A stretch of DNA of 7,999 nt from Bacteroidales bacterium UBA6431 (GTDB lineage Bacteria; Bacteroidota; Bacteroidia; Bacteroidales; UBA932). The stretch lies in contig DJOT01000008.1 in the NCBI GenBank assembly GCA_002439095.1, positions 1 through 7,999 on the forward strand. The letters run 5' to 3'. The translations under genes were made by a program, and so were the position numbers. Below, piece by piece: positions 1 to 5,190 of this stretch; position 1 is the stretch's first letter; each line of letters starts with the position of its first letter. The notes below the pieces were generated by a model. It was not told where the DNA came from and ran no database searches. It worked only from the letters and a program-made list of their open reading frames with translations.

Positions 1-866
1 GGAAATGCGGCCACATACAACCTCCTGTCGCTGACTCTGATATTGACACCCTTATGCTGATCCGGCAGATACCTTATGTTGTGGTTTTTCTCGACGAATT
101 GTGGGAAAATATCATAAATCTTCGACAGCACCTTTATAGTAGTGCCATCAGCCTTTACCACAGACAGATAACGGCCTGGACGTGTCCCATAAACGAAACG
201 GCCATCCGCCAAGCCGAACACCCGGTTATTCATGTACGCCATCTGCTTCACCTCCGTCCCACACTCATTGCCATCATCCGGCCAAAAATCCAATGGCGTT
301 GCCGACATGTCATTGAAGTCCAATACAGTAAATATCTGCTGTGTTCCCGGCTCTCCTGCGTTGACGACAAAGCGCCTCTGTCCTATCCTCGCAAAATACC
401 CGGCTGTGATCATCTTCGGGAAGCCATCGCAAGGATACCGCCTCCAGCAGGAATAATCAGACAACGCTCCGGCTACCTTCAATGGAATCCCATACAATGC
501 CGTGAAGCCCATAGGATTGGAATCTATCACGAACAGGCTGTCGCCACTGACGCAATAGTTGGCATAGATGAACTCATAAGGCCCGCGGCCTTTCTTGATC
601 CCACGATCCACGACTTTGACACTGTCACCATCAACCCTGCACAACGCAATCTTCGCGTTGTTGTCTGCCGTCTTTACGAGCAACAGATCATCATATGAAG
701 ACAACAATACCGGAGATGGAACTTGAATACCATTAAGACGCAGGACTTCACCAGACAGTTCCTCGGTAACAGGTTTCCGCTCATTCATCGCCGCATTCTT
801 CCGTTGACAGGAAACAGCCAACGGAAGAAGAAGCGAAAAGAAAATCAAGATAGAAATGCTCCTCAT
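1..866 (-). CDS. Six-bladed beta-propeller lipoprotein, copy A1 (3' end beyond window)
   Basis: The frame stays open from the ATG at 866 to the left edge, giving 288 codons with no stop. It is a close duplicate of the complete 360-residue gene at 5191-6273: positions 1-884 align without gaps to 5408-6291, with about 60 base mismatches and about 18 residue changes by hand count. About 72 C-terminal residues should therefore lie outside the window. Residues 1-20 form a lipoprotein signal peptide ending LAVSC, so the protein should be exported and lipidated at Cys20. A KKGRGPYEF motif lies near residue 95, as in Bacteroidales 6-bladed propeller (BF3164/TolB-like) lipoproteins. AGGA five bases before the ATG is a plausible ribosome site and overlaps the TAG stop of the tiny upstream reading frame. 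Differences from A2 include HFD to RLN at 43-45 and S to C near residue 145. The molecular role is unknown; the fold assignment is from motif recognition only. Confidence 0.85.
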   Translation of the reverse strand, partial: MRSISILIFFSLLLPLAVSCQRKNAAMNERKPVTEELSGEVLRLNGIQVPSPVLLSSYDDLLLVKTADNNAKIALCRVDGDSVKVVDRGIKKGRGPYEFIYANYCVSGDSLFVIDSNPMGFTALYGIPLKVAGALSDYSCWRRYPCDGFPKMITAGYFARIGQRRFVVNAGEPGTQQIFTVLDFNDMSATPLDFWPDDGNECGTEVKQMAYMNNRVFGLADGRFVYGTRPGRYLSVVKADGTTIKVLSKIYDIFPQFVEKNHNIRYLPDQHKGVNIRVSDRRLYVAAF

Positions 867-884
867 TTGTTCCTATGCACTTTC
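1..884. repeat. Direct repeat unit of about 884 bases (first copy, cut by window edge)
   Basis: This is the first copy of the repeat described at 5408-6291, at a constant offset of 5407 bases. It contains the A1 propeller gene and its ribosome-site leader. The length and identity are ample for homologous recombination, which would delete or duplicate the 5.4 kb between the copies. Confidence 0.95.
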
Positions 885-962
885 GTTGTACATTGTCCAG
901 CAGGCGGCCGCGCCTGCGGCCAGAATGATTGCGGCCGATGCCGCGATAAGTGCTTTTTTCAT
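873..962 (-). pseudogene. NVEALA-family gene reduced to its signal peptide (29 codons)
   Basis: The frame starts at ATG 962 and encodes MKKALIAASAAIILAAGAAA followed by CWTMYNESA and TAG. The first 25 codons are almost identical to the signal peptide of the intact NVEALA-like gene at 3568-3816: 76 bases, 887-962 against 3741-3816, differ at two positions. The intact gene continues into its NENLEAL core, but here the homology stops and the sequence becomes the 18-base leader of the following propeller gene, which supplies the last residues and the stop. The core and the cysteine tail are gone. It begins 5 bases after the stop of the NVEALA gene at 968 and ends 6 bases before the propeller ATG, so it still fits the operon. 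It may only be a relic, or it may be translated as a leader peptide whose termination feeds the next start. Confidence 0.65.
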
Positions 963-967
963 TATGG

Positions 968-1192
968 CTACTGATAAATCCTTACTTCACGGAACTCATT
1001 TGTGTGAGTAAGAGGGCAGTACAAGTTGCCGGTTCCGTCACATTCAATCACACCGGACACACTTTCGCTTGACAACAAGGCCTCGACATTCTCATCCAGA
1101 AAGTCATCATTCGGCAATACGGATGCGACAATGACAGACGCGGCCATAAAAGCCACTATTACGCCTGCAATCATTAAAAATCTCTTTTTCAT
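968..1192 (-). CDS. NVEALA domain-containing small exported protein, 74 aa
   Basis: A short basic start (MKKR) is followed by a hydrophobic stretch over residues 5-26, a probable signal peptide or membrane anchor. The core FLDENVEALLSSES at residues 31-44 contains the sequence that names the Bacteroidales NVEALA family. The tail has two cysteines, Cys51 and Cys59, in a short polar segment ending FREVRIYQ. Family members are small secreted proteins encoded next to propeller lipoproteins; their function is not established. The ATG lies 9 bases after the stop of the propeller gene at 1202-2272, so the two are probably co-transcribed. No clear Shine-Dalgarno sequence is seen, which is common in this phylum. 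Its signal peptide differs from those at 3816 and 962, so it belongs to another NVEALA lineage in the array. Confidence 0.85.
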   Translation of the reverse strand: MKKRFLMIAGVIVAFMAASVIVASVLPNDDFLDENVEALLSSESVSGVIECDGTGNLYCPLTHTNEFREVRIYQ

Positions 1193-1201
1193 TGTGTTAA
1201 T

Positions 1202-2272
1202 TTAGAATTTGAACGAATAAAAAATATTATCAGAGTCAGAATCTATCGCAACCATCCTTGACAATGAAGAATCTATACAGATGCTGCATACTGGCCTGTC
1301 AAGATGGTATTCTTCCAGCAATGCCCCCACGAGATCATAGACTCTTACGACATTTCCTCCATAAGGGACATCTTCTCCGCTACGAATGAGACGGGACTGC
1401 TCTTTTCTGTCGGCACCTGAATACAAGGCATAAATCCGGGAATCATCTATAATCACGTCAAAATAGCCGTCAATCCGGCCCACAGATACAGACTTTCCTT
1501 CTTTATAAACATCAGGGAGACCTCCCGGGCCGATGATCTCTCTTCTGCTCATGTCAGACACGTCAAAAATCTCAATGACATCTCCGAGCATAGTGGCCGA
1601 TACCGCAACACCGTCATCAGCATCGTATGCCAGCACGGACTGCCACAAAGTAGGCAGATATTCAGAAGGAATCTTATCTGATACGCCAGACTTGTCCTCC
1701 ACCAGACCATACGAAGAATTCCTCAACACGGAACCATCTCTGGAAACAACTGAAAAACGAGAATCCGATGAAGCATATACTGAAACGATCTCAGATTCTC
1801 CAAAATCACAAGACAGGAGAGGATCACGAAGACCCTCGTACCTCCGTATAGACGAAGGCGCTTTGTTCGAATCAAATATATCCCTCAGACAATAACTATA
1901 AATTGATTTTGAAGACATTTCCATAATGGAAAGAGTATCGCCAAAAACTTCAAACGCAGAGATTCCAAGAATTTCACCAGCTCCGCGTCCACGCCGCCCC
2001 ACAGACGCAAGATACTCGAATTCCGGATACTTGAATATCTGAAGCATCTCATCGTCACGAGTCTGAAGAACAGCAAGAGAATCAAATATCCTTATTTTAG
2101 AGGGAAAACGGAACAACAGTGAATCCTCCCCCGTAAAATGCATCGGTTCCGAAACGAGGTTCGTCACCTTGGACTCCTGTCCAGAACGACATCCTATGAC
2201 AAGAAATACCAAGAGCATATAAAGACACAGTAAAGAAGACCGGCTCATAATTGCGAATAGGTTTTTCAACAT
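1202..2272 (-). CDS. Six-bladed beta-propeller lipoprotein with C-terminal CSIC motif, 356 aa
   Basis: This is an exported lipoprotein. From the ATG at 2272 the signal peptide ends in LVIGC with Cys28; an in-frame ATG at 2248 would give a shorter and equally good signal peptide (lipobox Cys20), so the start is uncertain by eight residues. A VGRRGRGAGE motif at residues 91-100 matches the GRGPGE signature of this propeller family, but with Ala in place of Pro. The C-terminus has the closing-blade pattern VYDLVGAL..EYHLDRPVCSIC, with cysteines 329 and 332 forming a CxxC shared with the propeller at 4039-5079. Length fits the 340-360 residues of the other complete copies. It follows an NVEALA C-terminal relic and is followed 9 bases later by an NVEALA gene. 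No catalytic residues are recognised, and a sensing, scaffold or ligand-binding role is only inference. Confidence 0.85.
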   Translation of the reverse strand: MLKNLFAIMSRSSLLCLYMLLVFLVIGCRSGQESKVTNLVSEPMHFTGEDSLLFRFPSKIRIFDSLAVLQTRDDEMLQIFKYPEFEYLASVGRRGRGAGEILGISAFEVFGDTLSIMEMSSKSIYSYCLRDIFDSNKAPSSIRRYEGLRDPLLSCDFGESEIVSVYASSDSRFSVVSRDGSVLRNSSYGLVEDKSGVSDKIPSEYLPTLWQSVLAYDADDGVAVSATMLGDVIEIFDVSDMSRREIIGPGGLPDVYKEGKSVSVGRIDGYFDVIIDDSRIYALYSGADRKEQSRLIRSGEDVPYGGNVVRVYDLVGALLEEYHLDRPVCSICIDSSLSRMVAIDSDSDNIFYSFKF

Positions 2273-2303
2273 AAATCAAAACAACTTCTAAATTTAAAAA
2301 TAT

Positions 2304-2357
2304 TTAATCTGCCTCTGAAACGCCCGAAGAGGGCTTCATTTTCCACAACAATATCTG
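2304..2357 (-). pseudogene. Relic of an NVEALA-type C-terminus
   Basis: Read on the minus strand directly after the TGA stop of the short gene at 2358, these bases give QILLWKMKPSSGVSEAD and a TAA stop. The end MKPSSGVSEAD* aligns at DNA level with the MKPCGCSGG* end of the NVEALA pseudogene at 3843 and the RPCGVPEDR* end of the relic at 5089. All three lie just upstream of a gene of the array. The cysteines are lost here. No start codon or signal peptide belongs to this fragment. It also forms part of the leader of the propeller gene that begins at 2272, so a secondary role as untranslated leader is possible. Confidence 0.45.
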
Positions 2358-2537
2358 TCATTCCCATATATGATTCTCCTTGTAACGCCCGACAAACACC
2401 TCCTCCACTTCCGGCAGCACAATCTCAGATGACATAAAACGCTTCATCTCCCTCTTGAGTTCCTGACGAGCACAAGAGGGAAGAACTGCCATGGAAAGAC
2501 AGGCCAAAAACAGAAAGATTCTACTATGCCTTGTCAT
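2358..2537 (-). CDS. 59-residue lipoprotein, internally deleted relative of the CxxC lipoprotein
   Basis: The ATG at 2537 overlaps the TGA of the upstream propeller gene as ATGA, an arrangement typical of translational coupling. The product has a signal peptide ending LPSC (Cys22), then ARQELKREMKRFMSSEIVLP, which matches residues 23-42 of the 337-residue lipoprotein at 6299-7312 with one change. At DNA level 2433-2485 and 7208-7260 differ at a single base. Immediately afterwards the sequence jumps to EVEEVFVGRYKENHIWE, which resembles the extreme C-terminus of the same protein (EASEVFVSRCEDQIRE). About 260 codons, including both CxxC segments, are missing, yet the frame is intact. It could be a decaying remnant, or a retained small lipoprotein that keeps only the lipid anchor and charged stalk. 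Redox function is impossible without the CxxC segments. Confidence 0.65.
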   Translation of the reverse strand: MTRHSRIFLFLACLSMAVLPSCARQELKREMKRFMSSEIVLPEVEEVFVGRYKENHIWE

Positions 2538-3580
2538 ATGAAACTATAGACTTCAACCCTGGCAGTTTCGCCAGAAGTGAGGATATATACTTTTTTATTC
2601 TTCCAATCCACATCGAAAGACCTGAACGGGCCAGAAGGCTCAAACAGAACGGATGGACGGCCCTTTATGTCGAACATCAGGAGTTTGACAGCTCCTGTAG
2701 AGGTCTCAAGCGAATTTTCCGTGTAAGCCCCGACATACCCTACCATAAACTCCCCGCGGCCGGCCGCCACTCCGTCAAAAACCTTGACGAACGGCTTCTG
2801 GACATACATCACCCCCATCGGAGTCTCACGAGCCACAACCCCGACATCGATAGGTTCAGGCCCGACAAGCCTGCGACATCCGGACAGATCAGGCTCATAA
2901 ACATCTATGACATTGAAACTTTTACAGCATACTATGACCTCTCCATCATGAGCCACCGAGATGTCGGACTGGAACACAGAATTGCGTAAGACAGATTTGT
3001 CCAACACATCGGAATACGGGAACGTCCCGACTGTATCAACTGCAATGCCAGCGGCATCCATCAGGCACATTCTGTTGCCTGATGAAGAGGACGACATAAT
3101 CAGGGATTTCTCATCTCCGAATGGCATCGCACGCATAAACTGACTCTGGAGTTTCCGTTCCCCACTGAAGAAAAAGGAGTCATCATCACCCATAGAAAAC
3201 GAAACAAGTTTCTGCGTCGACATATCTGACACCCATAAAGTGCCATCCGTGTCCACAGACAAATCCCATGGAGTCACAGCTTCCCCCGGGCCACGGCCTC
3301 TTGGCAACAAGCCCTCCACCGTTTTTTCAGACAGATTAATCACTTTCAACTGAGACTCCACGCCACGTTCAAGCAAAATGATGTTGCCAGAGGGATGATA
3401 TTTCACGACCGCAGGATTAAGAATTCCTAAAGACTCGCAATCAAAGTCCCCGACTTTTTCCAGACTCCCCTTGGCAAAAGAGTCCAGAGAATACGACAGC
3501 TCCCCATTTTCGCGGTCCGAACAAGACAGCACAAGGACGAATGCCGCACCTAACGACAACAAATTTTTCAGTCGTACCAT
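2534..3580 (-). CDS. Six-bladed beta-propeller lipoprotein, 348 aa
   Basis: The ATG at 3580 is preferred over an upstream TTG at 3598 because it places an excellent lipoprotein signal peptide at the N-terminus, ending LVLSC with Cys20 and then SDREN. AAGG lies just before it. The start overlaps the end of the NVEALA-like gene at 3568 by 13 bases, so the two are probably translated together; its own TGA overlaps the next ATG. LLPRGRGPGE at residues 91-100 is the family signature, and the C-terminus (VKLLMFDIKGRPSVLFEP...FDVDWKNKKVYIL) has the expected last-blade layout. Unlike its neighbours at 1202 and 4039, it lacks the CSIC pair. It is more divergent from the A1/A2 pair than those two are from each other. 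The substrate or partner is unknown; its tight link with an NVEALA gene suggests a shared task. Confidence 0.87.
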   Translation of the reverse strand: MVRLKNLLSLGAAFVLVLSCSDRENGELSYSLDSFAKGSLEKVGDFDCESLGILNPAVVKYHPSGNIILLERGVESQLKVINLSEKTVEGLLPRGRGPGEAVTPWDLSVDTDGTLWVSDMSTQKLVSFSMGDDDSFFFSGERKLQSQFMRAMPFGDEKSLIMSSSSSGNRMCLMDAAGIAVDTVGTFPYSDVLDKSVLRNSVFQSDISVAHDGEVIVCCKSFNVIDVYEPDLSGCRRLVGPEPIDVGVVARETPMGVMYVQKPFVKVFDGVAAGRGEFMVGYVGAYTENSLETSTGAVKLLMFDIKGRPSVLFEPSGPFRSFDVDWKNKKVYILTSGETARVEVYSFI

Positions 3581-3816
3581 GCCTTCATGTCGACACAATT
3601 AATGTCATACCCGGCAGAAGTGTTCAAGACACATACATAACCTGACATCGTACTACAATACTTGTCACAAAGGCCAATAATTCCCTCACCGTCCATCAGC
3701 GCCTCCAGATTTTCGTTGAAGAACTCATCTTCACTTCCGCTGTACATTGTCCAGCAGGTGGCCGCGCCTGCGGCCAGAATGATTGCGGCCGATGCCGCGA
3801 TAAGTACTTTTTTCAT
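3568..3816 (-). CDS. NVEALA-like small cysteine-rich exported protein, 82 aa
   Basis: The ATG at 3816 gives MKKVLIAAS and a hydrophobic stretch to about residue 24, a typical signal peptide; a longer in-frame extension upstream adds no plausible N-terminus. Residues 31-40 (EFFNENLEAL) are a variant of the family core, with Leu in place of Val. The tail has Cys50, Cys54, Cys62 and Cys74, plus Cys21 in the signal region. The four tail cysteines could form disulfides in the periplasm. Its signal peptide is almost identical to the truncated copy at 873-962, so the two share a recent common source. The stop lies inside the start of the following propeller gene. The leader upstream (3817-4038) contains a broken NVEALA gene. 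Function is unknown for the family. Confidence 0.82.
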   Translation of the reverse strand: MKKVLIAASAAIILAAGAATCWTMYSGSEDEFFNENLEALMDGEGIIGLCDKYCSTMSGYVCVLNTSAGYDINCVDMKAWYD

Positions 3817-3842
3817 AAAAGTTTGATTTTTAATTAATAATA

Positions 3843-4011
3843 TTACCCTCCGGAACATCCACAGGGCTTCATTTTCTGTTTTCCATCAGCCCACGCCGCA
3901 CAATAATCAAATCTCAATTCAGAACTGGCCAATATGATTAAATTTCAGTAAGCATCAGTTCCATCAATCAGCGCAAGCCATAACCACGATGGCAAATATA
4001 AATATTTTCAA
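3843..4011 (-). pseudogene. Degenerate NVEALA gene
   Basis: This stretch lies between two intact genes. On the minus strand, from a TTG at 4011, it reads as a signal-peptide-like MKIFIFAIVVMACAD (if TTG is a decayed ATG) and then stops. In a shifted frame it continues TDAY, a TGA at 3947-3945, then NLIILASSE, a decayed match to NVEALASSE. It goes on as LRFDYCAAWADGKQKMKPCGCSGG and TAA at 3845-3843. Order and spacing of signal, core and cysteine-rich tail fit the family. A lost ATG, a frameshift and an in-frame stop make it a pseudogene. The rest of 3817-4038 is AT-rich and shows no other gene. Confidence 0.6.
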
Positions 4012-4022
4012 CTGAATGCAAA
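3993..4022 (-). promoter_or_regulatory. Weak candidate Bacteroidales-type promoter
   Basis: On the minus strand TATATTTG (4000-3993) fits the TAnnTTTG -7 element of Bacteroidales housekeeping promoters. A TTTG (4022-4019) lies upstream with an 18-base spacer, close to the usual 19-21. Transcription from it would cover the NVEALA gene at 3816 and the propeller at 3580. The site overlaps the decayed 5' end of the NVEALA pseudogene and the region is AT-rich, so a chance match is quite possible. Confidence 0.25.
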
Positions 4023-4038
4023 AATCATTTTCACATCT

Positions 4039-5079
4039 TTATTGCTTGGTATCTAGCACGAAGTGCAGCAATTTCCCCGAAGGCCAGGTGGAGACTGCAT
4101 AGAAGCCGTCATCTGTCAGACAGATCGAGCAGACAGGGCGGGACAGGACATAGTGGTGCTTGATGTTTCCGTTCCAGTCGTAGACCAGGAGGTGGCGGCA
4201 CTCATTGGGCAGCATCTCGCGATCAGTTATCCTGCGGCCGGAGTACAAGATATACACATAGTTATCATCTGCAGCAACTCCATTAAAATAACCCTTTGCG
4301 GTTCTACCATGTGCCTGCTTCTCCGCATCGAATGAAGACTGTATCCTTTTAGTCTCTTGCAACTTGTCACCGGAGACCGAAGCAAATGAAATGGTAGGGG
4401 TGGCCGAATTAGCCACACAAAGATGCTGCCCATCTGGCGAAGAAGCATATTTCGTACTCAGCATAACCGACAAAGCCCTATCCCTATCCTTGGACAGCCC
4501 AGAAATAGCCTCAACACCTGACAAGAATTTACCCTGTCTGTCATAGAGCGCATACCACCAGTTCTCGTCAGCAAGACTTCCCGACACAAACTTGTCATTT
4601 CCGCAGGAAGTCAAGTAAACAAGCCTGCTCCCCTTACTGAAATCCCCCACCGTATCACACACGGCCGTACGGGCGGCAATAGACTTCTCTATGTCCAGTT
4701 CTATGCACTTCGTCCGTGTGAAATCATAATAGCGCACAGCATCCCCAGACTTATGGAGATTGCAGCCCGAGACTATCTCCCCAGGCCCTCTACCTCGGCG
4801 GATCGCATAGAAATGCTCGTCGCTTTCAGGATTGACAAAAAGCAGATGATGATCATTATTCGATGATGATATTACAAACAAGCCACCTCCTGCCGCAACT
4901 ACGTCGCGCGGCTGCCAATATGCATACATATCCAAATCTGACGAGTCCACAGGCGAGAGCGTCTGCTCCCCTATCTTCAGATCTCGAAGATACGGATCAT
5001 CAGCATATCTCGATGTGCAGGAAACTGCCGCCAACAAGACGGCGGCAGATACCAAAATGATTGTTCTTCGCATAAGCAT
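4039..5079 (-). CDS. Six-bladed beta-propeller lipoprotein with C-terminal CSIC motif, 346 aa
   Basis: The ATG at 5079 (a second in-frame ATG lies at 5073) starts a signal peptide ending AAVSC, with lipid-anchored Cys21, followed by TSRYADDP. AIRRGRGPGE at residues 92-101 is the propeller-family signature. The C-terminus reads VYDWNGNIKHHYVLSRPVCSIC, with Cys317 and Cys320 forming a CxxC inside the last blade; the protein at 1202-2272 has the same RPVCSIC block, which makes the two likely nearest relatives in the window. A longer intergenic space of 222 bases follows, so the transcript may be interrupted there, though no convincing terminator was seen. Upstream lies an NVEALA C-terminal relic, and the ATG is embedded in an AT-rich leader also found before the 1202-2272 gene. 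The role is unknown; surface or periplasmic location is inferred from the lipobox. Confidence 0.87.
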   Translation of the reverse strand: MLMRRTIILVSAAVLLAAVSCTSRYADDPYLRDLKIGEQTLSPVDSSDLDMYAYWQPRDVVAAGGGLFVISSSNNDHHLLFVNPESDEHFYAIRRGRGPGEIVSGCNLHKSGDAVRYYDFTRTKCIELDIEKSIAARTAVCDTVGDFSKGSRLVYLTSCGNDKFVSGSLADENWWYALYDRQGKFLSGVEAISGLSKDRDRALSVMLSTKYASSPDGQHLCVANSATPTISFASVSGDKLQETKRIQSSFDAEKQAHGRTAKGYFNGVAADDNYVYILYSGRRITDREMLPNECRHLLVYDWNGNIKHHYVLSRPVCSICLTDDGFYAVSTWPSGKLLHFVLDTKQ

Positions 5080-5088
5080 TAAAAATAT

Positions 5089-5190
5089 TTATCTGTCCTC
5101 CGGAACCCCGCAGGGCCTAATTGGTTTTCCGTACACCACAAGGCCATATTCTGTACCGCAACCTAAACATCGTACGCCAAAGAATCACCA
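5089..5190 (-). pseudogene. Relic of an NVEALA-type cysteine-rich C-terminus
   Basis: Directly after the TGA of the A2 propeller gene, the minus strand reads W, stop, then FFGVRCLGCGTEYGLVVYGK, PIRPCGVPEDR and TAA. The C-x-x-C, then C, pattern and the terminal (K/R)PCG block resemble the end of the NVEALA pseudogene at 3843 (KPCGCSGG*); a one-base loss after PCGG would explain the changed last residues. There is no start codon, signal peptide or NVEALA core, so only the 3' part survives. This fills the 111-base gap before the propeller gene that starts at 5079; nothing else is visible there. Confidence 0.5.

Noticed and set aside
54..698. Long plus-strand reading frame of 214 codons
   Set aside because: It lies opposite propeller copy A1. 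In the duplicate at 5461 the same frame is cut short by a stop while the minus-strand protein stays intact, so it is a shadow.
2270..2345. Promoter with TAnnTTTG before the gene at 2272
   Set aside because: Only imperfect matches (such as TTGTTTTG) with no TTTG at suitable spacing were found; AT-richness explains them.
2531..2989. Plus-strand reading frame of 152 codons
   Set aside because: It is antisense to the propeller gene at 2534-3580, has no recognisable signal peptide or domain, and low-complexity similarity to nothing I know.
3817..4038. Rho-independent terminator after the 4039-5079 gene
   Set aside because: The only good stem, at 3846-3866, is not followed by a T run on the minus strand and is better explained as NVEALA tail codons.
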